DNA of 64,000 nucleotides from Blumeriella jaapii (taxonomy: Eukaryota; Ascomycota; Leotiomycetes; Helotiales; Drepanopezizaceae). Position 1 is the stretch's first letter. Every line of letters begins with the position of its first letter. Under the pieces are notes generated by a model, which saw nothing but the letters and a program-made list of their open reading frames with translations, had not been told where the DNA came from and ran no database searches. Shown piece by piece: positions 1 to 11,159 of the stretch. The stretch spans positions 114,309 to 178,308 of the forward strand of contig VWND01000039.1 in NCBI GenBank assembly GCA_009599575.1, given 5' to 3'. Both the position numbers and the translations under genes were made by a program.

Positions 1-29
1 GCGTTTTATAAACACGTTACGAAAAGCAA

Positions 30-3000
30 ATGCGAATCGCAAAAAAAAAAAAATTACTATTATTTAGCGATTATACGTTTATTACTTTTATATATAATAT
101 AAATAAAAAACGTTTCCGCCGTACGAAAGTCGCCGAATTTGCAAAAATTATACAATTCGCGGTAATAAAAAGTATTTTCGTTTCCGACGCTTTACAAGCC
201 AAATATAACGATAACGTAGTTTTTATAAAAAAGCTTTTTCCAGTTTAATATTTAAAATTCGAAAAACTGTTTTACAAATAAAAAAGCGATAAGTTCGTTT
301 TTCGCCGCTTCGGTATAAATTACAAAATACATTTGGCCACGGAAAATACGCTTTTTATAAAACTATTTAAACGCTTTACGAATAAACAATTTACAAAAAT
401 CAAAAGTTATATTTTCGACAATTTGCATAAAAGCTTTATTAAACCTTTTAATGCTTTTTTCGCCGCCCCGATTTTATTTATTAAAAAATCAAACGGCTTT
501 ATACGCTTATATATCGATTACCGCAAGCTTAACGATTTTACGAAAAAGAATTTCTATTTTTTATTTTTAATCGACGAAATGCTAGCGCGAATTATTAAAG
601 CCAAAATATTTATAAAAATTAATATTTAATAAATATTTAATCGAGTCCGGATATTCGAAAAATCTAAAAAACTAATTAGTTTTCGCATCCGATACGGCAT
701 ATACAAATATAAAATTCTTTCGTTCGGTTTTATTAATAGGCCCGTTATATTTCAACGTTTTATTAATAATATTTTTATAAAACATTTAAATGATTTTTGT
801 TCGGCGTATTTTAACGATATTTTTATTTATTCCGCGAATAACTTAAAATATAAAATCCACGTTAAAAAGATTTTATCGATTTTAAAAAAACACGGCTTGG
901 AAGCTAATATTAAAAAATACGAATTTAATATTACGAAAATCAAATTTTTAAATTTCGTTTATTAGCACCTAAAGCATTAAAATAAACTCGGAAAAAATCG
1001 CTATTATTAAAAACTGGTAATATACAGCGAATATACGAAGCGTGCAAAACTTTTTAGGCTTTTGCAATTTTTATAAACGTTTTATAGCCGGTTACAGCCG
1101 CATTTGCCGTTTTTTTATTGCTTTTACAGGCAAAAACGTTTTTTTCGTATTCGAAAAAACAAAAAAACGTATAAAAAGCATTGCGCAAAGCTCTGCTAAA
1201 TGCTTTTATTTTATGCCATTACGATTTTTATAAGCAAACGCGCCTGGAAACCGATTCTTTTAATAAAATAATAACTGGCGTATTATCGCAATTGCAAAAA
1301 AATAACTTTTATTATCCGGTCGGTTTTTTTTTTTAAATTATAATCGACGCCGAATTTAATTACTCGATTTACGACAAAAAGCTTTTTGTTATTTTTCGCT
1401 TTTTTAAAAATTATAAGCCGGAGCTGTTAAAAGCTTAAAAAAAAGTATATATATATACCGATCACCGCGCTTTAAAATATTTTATAATAATTAAAAACCT
1501 TTCGGCCCGATAAGCCCGATAAGCCGAGTTTTTCGTCGATTTTTATTTTACAATTATATACCGGTCGGAAATTATTAATACGCTCGCTAATACCTTTTTT
1601 CGCAAAAACCAAAATATTTTCTTATTAAAAACGCGACAGCGAACGGCTCGAAAGCAGCAAATGCTTTTAAACGATAAATTAAATTTTTAAATTTTAAAAA
1701 AAATAGCTGCTAAAAGCATAATTACGTTGGCGCTTATAAAAATACCGTTCGATAAACGCGACAACGATAGTATTTTTTCCGAAAAAAACAGCGAAAACGA
1801 AAAAAATAAAATGCTTACAAAAAAACCCGCAAATTTAATTTTCGTAATCGCATACGATATATATAATTATACAATTATAAACAATTTGCTGTAAATTAAC
1901 AAAAACTTTTTTTTTTTCGAAGCGCAACGAACGTAAGCTCGTAATTATAACTTTAATTACCAATTACGATAAAACAAATTGTTTTTCCAAAGCAAATTAA
2001 TAATATTTTTAAAATCTTCCGAACTGCGAACTTTTCTGATCCGACATATTTACGAACAGCTTTGCGTAGCATACGCTAAAATAAAAAAAATAAAACTTTT
2101 GATCGGTCGCAAATATTATTAAAAAGTTATAAAAGCAAATATATAATAATACGTTTCGAATTATCGTTATATACAAATAAAAGCTAGACGCGATAAAACC
2201 CCGAGCTTTTTAAAGCTTTTGCTTATATTCAGCAAATTTTATTAATATTTAACGATAAATTTTACGAAGCTTTTATTAAACGAAAATAGTTACGATTTCG
2301 CTTTTGTAATAATAAATCGCTTATTTAAAAAGCTTTTGTCAGTTTTTTGCTACAAAACTATTACAGCGAAAAAACTAGCAGCTTTGTTTTTAATTTATTA
2401 AATGCGCTATTTCGGCATGCCGGATTTAATTATTTCGGACCGAAAAGTTTAGTTTATTTCGGTTTTTTAATAAAAACTCTGCCGTATATTAAAAATTAAA
2501 ATCAAATTAATTATTGCGTATAATTTTAATATCGATAGACAAACCGAAATAATAAACCAATATATTAAGCAACGCTTTCGCCCTTTTTGCTTTTACTATC
2601 AAAACAATTAAAAACGCTTTTTACTTTTAATAAATATTATATAGCTGATTTTGCCGTACGAATCTTTCGGCAACGTTTTTTTTTTTAAATTTTAAATAAA
2701 TACGAAGCTCGCATATTTTAATATAAACAATTTCCGTTTTTTTCGCTCGGCTACCGAAAAGCTTAACCGCGACAAAGTTTTGCATTTGGCTTTTCGAACT
2801 AAAAAAATTATAAAATACGCATAATCGTTTATTGCGTAATAACAAGCCAAAATAAAACGCTTCGCCAATTTGTATAAATAACCGGTGAATTAAAAAATAA
2901 ACGACGAAGTATTAGTAAATATTAAAAATTAAAAGTTCGACCGATTTTTCCGGAAGCTTTCGGATAAATAATACGGCTTAATTAAAATCGTTAACAAAAT

Positions 3001-3330
3001 AAAAAAAAGTTGAAAGCTTAATTTTTCCGCAAATTGATTAATTTATTTAATTTTTTATTTATATTCGCTCCGAAAGCATATCAGCAATCTTTTACCCGGC
3101 CAACGCCGCCCCGAACCAGCTTTTATTTAATTACTTTTTGAACAAACGAAATAAAAAATCGAAAAAATAATAAATTCGAAATTATACAAAAAAATATTGC
3201 AATACCAAATCAATTAAAAAAACGCTAATAAAAATCTCGAATAATATTTTTGTTTTAACGCTATAACGGCCCCTTATATTTTTTAAATATTCCACCGATC
3301 GCATCCCACCGTTAAAAGCTTTTTACGAGC
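30..3330 (+). pseudogene. GypC pol remnant: RT, RNase H, integrase, chromodomain
   Basis: A broken polyprotein that would copy the element RNA and integrate the cDNA. RT is readable at 333-1100, with a primer-grip-side segment (AAPILFIKKSNGF, then YIDYRKLND), a FGFINRP block near 720 and the connection motif FLGFCNFYKRFI at 1048-1083. RNase H lies at 1236-1615 (ETDSFN and TDHRALKYF). Integrase has a zinc-finger-like HIYEQ...YYRYIQIKARR region (2040-2225), then ISDRK near 2430 and a DRQTE block near 2535. A chromodomain-like end (EIEKIINSKLYKKILQYQI, FHRSHPTVK) lies at 3147-3325. Many TAA/TAG codons sit where Gln or Trp is expected, as RIP predicts. It is not functional; the domain calls come from family knowledge applied to degraded frames. 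Confidence 0.8.
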
Positions 3331-3430
3331 ACTTTCCGTATAATTGCAAATTTACAACGAAAGCAGAAAAGATTACACTGAATTGAAAAACGATAAATCT
3401 ATAACTGCAACTGCGAGGACGCAGTTTTTC

Positions 3431-3442
3431 GGAAAGGAGGGG
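3431..3442 (+). other. GypC polypurine tract
   Basis: A run of 12 purines (GGAAAGGAGGGG) ends three bases before the 3' LTR. It is the expected plus-strand primer site for second-strand DNA synthesis, and it is conspicuously G-rich inside AT-rich sequence. Confidence 0.7.
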
Positions 3443-3445
3443 TAA

Positions 3446-3702
3446 TATTACGATTCTGGTTGCCAATGGTATGGTTGCCAGTGGTATGGATGCTAATAGT
3501 AAATGCTGGTGATGTTGGATTAAAATTTGGATACGGACCACCTCGGCCACTAGGCCTCGCGCTAAGTCACGTGACCCATAAGCGCAACCCATTGTATATA
3601 AAGTTCGCGACCCCGAGCATTCTAGCTCGGTGTTTTTCTTTTAATTTACATACGTACCTTTTGGTCCATATCATCCCGATCACTCTTAAGCTAGCTGTGA
3701 CA
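3446..3702 (+). repeat. GypC 3' LTR (C1)
   Basis: This matches the solo LTR at 53397-53658 along its length, from TATTACGA (a RIP form of TGTTACGA) to AGCTGTGACA. It carries a CACGTG box at 3568-3573, a TATA box (TATATAAA near 3594) and, just downstream, a short GAGC/GCTC stem followed by a T-rich stretch; together these look like the LTR promoter and start of R. Open frames across it (3323-3592 minus, 3460-3711 plus) are chance frames. Confidence 0.85.
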
Positions 3703-4246
3703 AAAAGTTGATTTGCAGCGTTTGTTAATTAAAACGAAACGTTGCGAAAAAAAAAAAAGCAGCAAATTCGCGATTAGCAAAAGCACGTTCGATAGATTTT
3801 ATTAAACGCTTTAATTAAAAAGTCTGTCGCAATCGTATAATTTTCAGAAGTTATCGTTTACGTTTTTACGCTTTTTTCAATTGATTTTGCAAAAGTTTTA
3901 ATTAAACGTTTTTAGCGCTAAGCTGCAAAAAAAAAATGACAGGCGAAATGGTTAGCGCTTTGCTTTTTCTTTTGTTTTTTTTTCTTCGGAGAAAAAACTG
4001 TTTTTCAGAAAAAAAAGCTTTTGGAAAAAGCTGCTTTTTCGCTGATTAAAAAAAGAAAAATTAAAATATAATAGCAGAAGCTGAAAAGTTTTGCTAAAAA
4101 AAGAATCGTTAAACAAAAGCCATTTTTCGCAAAATGCGAAAATAAACTTTTTTACGACCGGTCGATTATTTTGGTATAATTCGTAAAAAATTCGAAGAAA
4201 AAAATAGTTTACGCCGTCGCTAGCGTAGAAAAAAAATTGTTAATAA
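3703..4246 (-). mobile_element. GypB copy B0, 5' leader region
   Basis: This is the reverse complement of the leader that follows every GypB 5' LTR (compare 4569-5110 on the plus strand). It runs from the LTR boundary at 4246 leftward to 3703, where GypC interrupts it. Together with B1 it makes a head-to-head inverted repeat, because B1 landed inside the B0 LTR in the opposite orientation. Heavily RIP-mutated, with long A/T runs. No coding region is visible. Confidence 0.8.
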
Positions 4247-4298
4247 TATAACGATTTAATTAGTCGAAAGGTTAAGAAATTAATTAATTAATCGCCGT
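4247..4298 (-). repeat. B0 5' LTR, inner fragment
   Basis: The last 52 bp of a minus-strand GypB LTR, broken by B1. The rest of the same LTR lies beyond B1 at 46655-46877. The final five bases GCCGT (4294-4298) are repeated at 46655-46659, the B1 target-site duplication. Confidence 0.85.
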
Positions 4299-4568
4299 TG
4301 TGACGATTCACTCTTTTGCCACCTCTCGTGTCACCCCAGCAACTACGTGTAGCTGCAAGCCCTCTGGTCTCCTGGTGGGTCTTCCTATCAACTGTGGAGA
4401 CTATTTATAAATATAAGGCTTTTTTTTTTTAGCAATTTCTGCTTTCTGCAGTTGTTGATTTTAAATAAATATTTTTGTTACAAAACCAAAGGCTCGTTTT
4501 TTTATATTATATAAATACGACGACCAGTTGATTGATTTTCTAGCTTTTCGATTAATTAGATCGTTATA
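4299..4568 (+). repeat. B1 5' LTR
   Basis: 270 bp, starting TGTGACGATTCAC and ending GATCGTTATA (from ...GTTACA). It contains a TATA-like box near 4404. The outer ~100 bp are almost unmutated while the inner ~60 bp are RIP-mutated; the partner LTR at 46385-46654 shows the opposite pattern. Confidence 0.9.
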
Positions 4569-5139
4569 TTATTAATAATTTTTTTTTAACGCTGGCGACG
4601 GCGTAAATTATTTTTCTTTTCGAATTTTTTACGGGTTATATCAAAATAATCGACCGGTCGTGAAAAAGCTTATTTTCGCACTTCGCGAAAAATGGCTTTT
4701 GTTTAACGATTTTTTTTTTTAGCAAAGCTTTTCACCTTTTGCTACTACATCTTAACCTCTTTTTTAATTAACAAAAAAGCAGCCCTTTTCAAAAGCTTTT
4801 TTTTTTGAAAAACAATTTTTCCTCCGAAAAAAAAAAACAAAAGAAAAGGCAAAGCGCTAATTACTTCGCTTGCTATTTTTTTTTTATAGCCTAGCGCTAA
4901 AAGCGTTTAGTTGAAATTTTTGCAAAATCAATTAAAAAAAACGCAAAAGCGTAAACGATAACTTTTGGAAATTATACGATTGCGACAAACTTTTTAATTA
5001 AAACGTTTAATAAAATTTATCGAACGTGCTTTTGCTAGTCGCGAATCTGCTGCTTTTCCTTTTTTTCGCAACGTTTTATTTTAATTAACAAACGCTGCAA
5101 ATGAATTTTTACGCTTTTCGCGAATTTTTTTTAAATTTT

Positions 5140-6172
5140 TTTCTGACGGCTAAGACTTTAGCGCGCTTTTTAAACGCTATAATTTCTATTTGTCTGCTGA
5201 TTTTCGACTAGCTCGTATAAAACGCGTTTCGAATTTTAAATTTAAGCTAAATAATAATAAATTACAAAACACGCTATTAAAAAACTAAAGTTTTCGATAA
5301 TTTCGAATTTTGATACGATTATTTCGCTAGCGATCGATTTCGCAAAAATTATATATTCGATCAGACCGAAAGCGTAATAAAAAAGTTTTTTACTTCGCGT
5401 ATTTTAAACCGTTTCGATTTTATATTTTCCGAAAAATTAATAAAAAAAATCGCCGATTTTCTGGCCGATTTTTCCGACGTTTAAAAAGCCGAAAACGAAT
5501 TTAAAATGCTTGTAATAAATACGTACGACGATTTTTAGCGTTTTTATTTGCGATTTTTTATTTTCGTAGCAAACGCTTAAATACGAATTAATAAACAGCT
5601 TCGAAACGCTTTTCGCGATAAAATACTAAAGCGTTTACAAAAAAAATTGCATTTGAAATAAGCGCGTATAACGATTTTTAAAAATTGGTTTATCGCCGTC
5701 CGATAAAAAAAACAAAATTAATTGGCTGAACGAATTTTATACGCGAATCGCTTTTTAATTAAATTTATTATTTATTAAAATAATAAGTTTTTAATTAAAG
5801 CGTACTACGAGTCAAATCGTACGTACGAAAAACGTTTAAATGTTTCATAAGCTTTTTTTCAGCTTTTTTTTTTTTTTTTTTTTTTACGCTAAAACGCTTT
5901 TTTTGGCGTTTTTTTTTTTCGATCGGACCAACGATAACGCTCGTTTTTTATTTTATATCAGAAAGTTTAAAAAAGCCAATTTGCACGACTTTTTACGGGC
6001 CGATTTTCGGTTTTATTTAAAGGTTTTTAGGCTAATAAATATAAACGAAATCGAACCGGTCGAAAATTCGCTTTTTAATAATAATAATAAAAACGAAAAC
6101 TTTTTTTTAAACGATTTTCAAAACGCATACGAGAAAATTAAAAGCTTTTCCGTTAATCGGAAAAACGCTTAG
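5140..6172 (+). pseudogene. GypB gag remnant (B1)
   Basis: Capsid-protein region of B1, recognised by comparison with the better-preserved B3 copy (24300-25380). In B3 one frame reads through blocks such as FWRFYLRFSIFA and KQLRNAFRDKIPKRLRKKLHLK before an Asn/Glu-rich tail. In B1 the last part is open at 5840-6172 and ends with the shared tail NINEIEP...FSVNRKNA. I see no convincing zinc knuckle. The start codon cannot be fixed. Broken by RIP stops. Confidence 0.65.
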
Positions 6173-6199
6173 GCTTAAATAAAATCTTTTTTTTAAGCG

Positions 6200-7241
6200 T
6201 ATTGCGCGATATGCGTTATTTTAACGTTCGAAAACTTTTTAATAGCGATTTATTAACAATTCCCGTTACGCTTATTAAAAATGGCCTTTCGTATAAAATA
6301 AAAGCGTTCGCCGACTTTGAAGCGAACGGTTATGCGTTGATCGATTCGGCGTTGATTAAGTTTTTTTTTTTTTTTTTTTAACTTTTGATTTAATTTTTTT
6401 CGGCTTTTTTTTCTGTAAAAAGGTATAATAAAGCTTATGGCTATTTAATTATATATTTTACGCTTTTTAATTTTATTATTAACAACCGAATACAATCGTT
6501 TACTTTTTTTTTAATTATTAACTTCGGAAATTATAATATAATTTTAGGAAAAGCTTGGTTGGCCGAATACCAAGTTTTATTAAATTGTAATAAACGCAAG
6601 TTTTATTAGCCGAAGTCTTATTTTTTATAGCTTTTTACGCTTGTTATATTAAAGTCTTTTATTTGCATTTTCGAAAGATTTAATCTCGCTATCAAAACGA
6701 CGCTGTAAAACGTAATAAAAACTTTTATTAATTGTAGCAGACTTACGACGCTATGCGGAGCGCGAAAAGGTCGAATTTTATTCGCGGTGCTAATTTCGAT
6801 AGCGACGCTAATAGAATAATATAAAAAATTATATTATTTTTCCAGGCTGCCGATTTCTTTTTTTTCATTTTTTTTTTTTTTTTTTTTTTCGTTAGAACAG
6901 CTTTTTCATTTTACGAAAAACAGTTATACCAAAGACCGAAGAAAAGCTTTCGCCTCGATAGCCTTTCAGCTTAATATAATCGATAATTTAAACAAACCAC
7001 TTTTTGAATTTTACAAACGACCAGTTCGAAAACGAGTTTTTTAATTTATTGTTTATTTAATTTCCATTTGCCAGATTATTACATACGTTTTTAAGCTGAT
7101 TTTCAGAAAAAAAGCAATTGAAATGTTTTCAATCTTTTTGTACGAAATCGATAGAATATTAAACGATCTTACGTATAACACTTTTTTTAAAATTTAATCT
7201 TATAGTTTTTTCGAACGTTTCAGAACTAACGAAATATCGAT
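6200..7241 (+). pseudogene. GypB protease and start of RT (B1)
   Basis: Just after gag comes a retropepsin remnant: in all copies a block reading ALADFKANDYVLID or similar (about 6300-6350 here) fits the D-[ST]-G-A-N-G-Y-x-F-I-D active-site region, with Ser and Gly lost by G-to-A/C-to-T changes. From about 7110 the N-terminal RT linker (FLYEIDRILND) begins and is cut at 7241 by GypL. The remainder of this pol is at 43188-46370. Confidence 0.7.
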
Positions 7242-7508
7242 TGTAAAACGGTGATACCTTATATTAATAGAAGTTGGTAGTTTTAGCTATGGTCGAGGCA
7301 TAAACCCCTCCGAAACCCTCTGCCATTGACTATTTTCAACAGATATAAAAACAAAGCATTTTTTTAGATAGTATCATAAGCACGCAGTCCAATTCATATT
7401 TTTATTCATTTTTCTTTTCCTTTTTTCAGTTTTTTTTAAGGATTTCCTAAGCTATTTTATTTACCGATATATGGCCGTATTAATCTGGTTTTCCTATCTA
7501 CTTTTACA
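7242..7508 (+). repeat. GypL 5' LTR
   Basis: 267 bp, TGTAAAACGG to CTTTTACA, matching the 267-bp partner at 42921-43187. The pair defines the ends of the element. A CT-rich stretch (7405-7435) and a possible TATA motif (GATATAAAAAC near 7341) are visible. Confidence 0.9.
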
Positions 7509-7510
7509 TT

Positions 7511-7540
7511 TGATAATCTACGCAAAGATTCAAACTTCGG
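7511..7540 (+). other. GypL primer binding site, tRNA-complementary
   Basis: Two bases after the LTR comes TGATAATCTACGCA, then AGATTCAAACTTCGG. Allowing for RIP (G to A), this fits the complement of a tRNA 3' end: TGG for CCA, a 7-nt acceptor strand, then a GGATTCGAACC-like T-arm complement. The match appears to extend unusually far into the T arm. The tRNA cannot be named from this. Confidence 0.45.
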
Positions 7541-8279
7541 TGTTTCGTTTTTATATATTCGCCGATGCATTTTTTAAATTCGCAATTAAAATCGATTTTA
7601 ATATTTCGCTATTACGGCTTAAAAAACTTTTTATATAATATTATTCGCAGCTGTATTATATAAAAGATTTTTAATAGCTTTTTTTATTTTGCGCATAGTT
7701 ATTAAATTATAAAAATATAATATATTTTAAAAACGTTTAAAATTACGGTTAAGCAATTCTAAACCGTGCGAAATTCAAAGTTCGAAAGTCGCTTTTTTAT
7801 TTAAAAATAACAAATCGAATATTGGTTCGTACGCTTCGACCGCTGCGTTCGATCTTTTTAAATTAGATTTTTTTTGATTAAACGCTTGGCGAAAACTTAA
7901 CTTTTTGATTTTACGCTTTATAATTATAACAATTACAATTTGCGACTTTTTATTAGAAATAATAAAAAAATGGCTATACGTGCATTGGCCTGAGCCACGG
8001 AATATCGAAACCGTGGATTATATAACAATATTATATTAATCCAATTAATTTACTAAAAAACAAGTTTTTTAATATATTATTTCAATATTTAAACGCAATT
8101 TTATTTTATTTAACTTTTTCAAAAAACACAAAAACCTTTTTAATAGCTTCTTTTTTAAAAACGATTTTTTTCGTATTAAAAACTTTTAACCTGCAACTTC
8201 AAAAAACATTTATTTATTTAATTCAAACCCCACCAACACTTTTACTAATATTATAAATAACGACGCTTTTCGTTTTCTT

Positions 8280-9170
8280 ATGCGAGGCCGTATATCTTTC
8301 CCTGGCTCCTTTGGTGCATTTTTATTTAATAGCGCCAACGTTACCGATTTTATCGAGAAATATAAAAAAATCTGTAAGAATTTCGAAATTTTTAAAACTA
8401 AAATATTCGACAAACTTTTTCGCTATTATAACTTAATTATTAAAAATATTATTAAATCGATAAATAAATAAAAAGCTATTAAGGCTCGAAACTAGCGTAA
8501 GTTAATTAAAGTTTTAAAATCGGAATTCCGAAATTACGATCGCTAGCAAATTCGCGATACTATCGCTTTTTTTAAACAGTTTATTATAATAATTCGCCAA
8601 ATCAAAAAACTCAAAGCTTATTATCGTATTTATACGAAAGTTTTTAACGTTTTCGTTAACAAAAAAGTTTTAAGCGAAATTAAACAAAAAAGATTGTTTT
8701 TACTTAGCCTTTCAACTAATATTCGCAATAAAACCATTAAGTATTTTAAAGTTAATAAATAAAACCTTAAAACTTTCGATTAATATTTTAAATTTATAAA
8801 ATTCGTTTTCAAACAAAACTAAAGCGAACGTATTATCGAAGCTATAAATCAAAAGAAATTTCCTTTTTTCATTTATAAAAAAAACGTGGAAGCTTTAATA
8901 CAAAAATATGCCTAGCCATTAAAAATTACCGAAATCGCCAAAAAATAATTAATTATTATATTATTCAATCGTTTTGCAAAGCTTATTAGCTTGAAAAAGC
9001 TTAATAAAAATATCGAAACTTTCGTATCAAAATTTACCGATATTAAAATTCAAAAATTTTAAAACAAAATCGAAAGTTTTATATAGCAGTAAAAAAAACT
9101 TTTTTACGTTAATTCGGATAACGAAAACGATTAAAATAGCTTTTATAATAATTATTTTTTTTAAAATGCG
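8280..9170 (+). pseudogene. GypL gag-like remnant
   Basis: A reading frame with RIP-type stops runs through SFPGSFGAFLFNSANVTDF and FIEKYKKICKNFEI, followed by a long Lys/Ile-rich segment. Position (first coding block after the primer site) and the pattern of an FxG...F...W/Y-rich capsid start suggest Gag. 9170-10400 continues as degraded coding or linker sequence with a hint of a Cys-rich patch near 9470; nothing in it is firm. Confidence 0.5.
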
Positions 9171-10399
9171 CGAAGCGATCAGCTTCGCCAAGCTATCGTA
9201 AAAGTAATAACTGCTTAATAGCAATTTCTTCGTGCTAGCGATTAAAATCAGCGAAATATTAATTATAATAACGATTATTAAAAAAAAAAAGAAAACCAAC
9301 GCGGAAATTAAAATCGCGGCTATTAAAATAATAAAAGTAATTATTAAAATAAATCCCGTAGTTTTAAGTATAAATTTTGTAATAATAAAAAAATTTATTG
9401 CGAAAAACTTTATATTCGCTTAAAATACAAAGCATTTAATTTTTATATAAATAATAATATCTGTTATATTAATAAATACGAAACGATTTGCTTCGGACCG
9501 ACGGAAGCAGAAATAAGCTTTTTTAATAAAACTGAAAATCAAAGCTAATTAAATATTATTCGCTTAAAAATAAAAGGTACGAAATAAAACGACTGCTTAA
9601 AAAAACAAAAAAAATGCGAAAACGATTTTTTTATTAATAAAAAAAAAACATTTCCGAAAGCGTATTAATTAAAAAAAAAAAACTTTTATCCCAAGCGTAA
9701 ATAAAATTTAAATATATAAATAAAAAACAAATACATATATTGCTAATACAATTATCGCATTTACAAATATTATAATTGTATAATTAAACCAGCGAACCAT
9801 AAAAAAGCAAAATGCTTCTGTTTTATTCGCTAAACTCACTAATATAAAAAAAAACGTTAAAATCGAAAAAAACAAAAACTTTGAAATTCGAAAAAAAACC
9901 GATTAAATTATCAAAAAAACGCTTACGATAAAAAAAATTAACGACGATATAAAAAATATCGATACCGACATTCCGGTTTAAATTATTCAGAAAATACCAG
10001 CTTTTAAACGCTTATTATTAATACGAAACGAAAAATAAATCGATAAATATATTAGTTCCGAAGCCGTCGACGAAGCTATTAAAAAAATTATAAAACAAAA
10101 AATTAAATTAAAATTCAACGATTTATTTAATATAAAAAAAAAATTCGACAAAGTTATTAATAAATAAATTCCTGTATTAAAAAAAAACGAAAAAATTAAA
10201 ATTATTCGAAAAAAAAACGATTTTAAATTAAAAAAAAATCAGAAAGAAATTTATAATACCGCAATTAATTTAGCCGATAAAAAGAAATCTTCGAAAAAAA
10301 TCAGCCTTATAGCTTTCGTTATAAAAACCTAAAAGTCAAAACGACAAAACTGCTTTTATACGGCTATAAAAGCGCTAAAAATAAAAATTATATTTAAAA

Positions 10400-10645
10400 A
10401 AAGTACGACCGCCCTTATTTTACTCGATAATAAAGCCGAAGTTAATTGCATAAACCAAAAAACAACCGAAGCTAATAATATTCCGATTATCACCGATAAG
10501 CGAATAATTTATATTATCGTTAATAAAAATACAATTAAATTCGATGAAATTGTACGAAATATTAAAATCGACGTTAAAAATATTATTATTTATAAAAACT
10601 TTTTAATAATAAAAAAATGCTTTTATTTTATTATTTTTAAAATGC
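10400..10645 (+). pseudogene. GypL aspartic protease remnant
   Basis: The frame reads LDNKAEVNCINQ (about 10421-10456), which fits the retropepsin active site D-[ST/N]-G-A-E with Gly changed to Lys/Arg-type codons by G-to-A. A typical downstream stretch of alternating hydrophobic residues with FDEIVRN and FLIIKKC follows. This enzyme would cleave the Gag-Pol precursor. It lies between gag and RT, as expected. Confidence 0.6.
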
Positions 10646-11159
10646 TTTAAATCCTGGAAAATTTCGTCAGCTTTAAATATACCGAAAACGATCAGATAAA
10701 AGCTTTTTTCTGAAATTAAAACCGATTTTTTCAAAATCAAATCATCGTCGCCGGCGATAAAATCTTTTTAATCGACGTTTTATCGGAAAACGAATAACCG
10801 GCTTTGGTTTTAAAACAAACGCTAAGCTATAACAAAACCTGGAAAATACTCGGCTAAAAGCATTTACGTCGCTAATCGAAATAACATCGCGAATAAAATT
10901 AATTAATATTAATATTTTTGGCTATTAATTCGAAAATAAAAGTTTCGAAGATTTCGTTTTCGTATTAAACAAATCCGATTTATATATCCTACTTTTTTGT
11001 ATTAATATCAGCATTTTTTACAAGCGTAAAGCTAATAAAATACGATTCGTAAATCTTAGCGAATCTGAAAAAAATATTTCCGAAGAAATAAACGATTAAT
11101 TTAAAAAAGATAAAATAATAAAACCATTTTAATTAATTACTGGCGAATTCGAAAAACTT

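Larger units (their letters stand above)
1..3702 (+). mobile_element. GypC copy C1, 3' part of a Ty3/Gypsy chromovirus
   Basis: The window opens inside a plus-strand retrotransposon. Reverse transcriptase, RNase H, integrase and chromodomain remnants follow in Ty3/Gypsy order, then a polypurine tract (3431-3442) and the 3' LTR (3446-3702). The 5' LTR and gag lie left of the window. The right flank at 3703 resumes a minus-strand GypB leader in mid-sequence, so C1 inserted into GypB copy B0; the expected duplication AAAAG (3703-3707) cannot be tested from one side. RIP-type transitions have destroyed all frames. A solo LTR of the same family lies at 53397-53658. Confidence 0.85.
4299..7241 (+). 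mobile_element. GypB copy B1, 5' half
   Basis: A plus-strand chromovirus: LTR, leader, gag, protease and the start of RT. At 7241 it is cut by GypL, and its sequence resumes at 43188 after the 4-bp duplication CGAT. Its outer ends (4299 and 46654) are bounded by GCCGT on both sides, so B1 originally spanned about 6.4 kb and now encloses about 36 kb of later insertions. Strongly RIP-mutated except for the first ~100 bp. Confidence 0.85.

Noticed and set aside
5866..5885. Long T and A homopolymers (also near 6870, 16225, 31050, 59610) as poly(A) tails of non-LTR elements
   Set aside because: They occur at the same places in every GypB copy (gag and the protease-RT spacer), so they are internal to GypB and enhanced by RIP.
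7511..7560. Genuine tRNA gene
   Set aside because: Only the 3' half of a tRNA is represented, in antisense and directly after an LTR, so it is a primer binding site.
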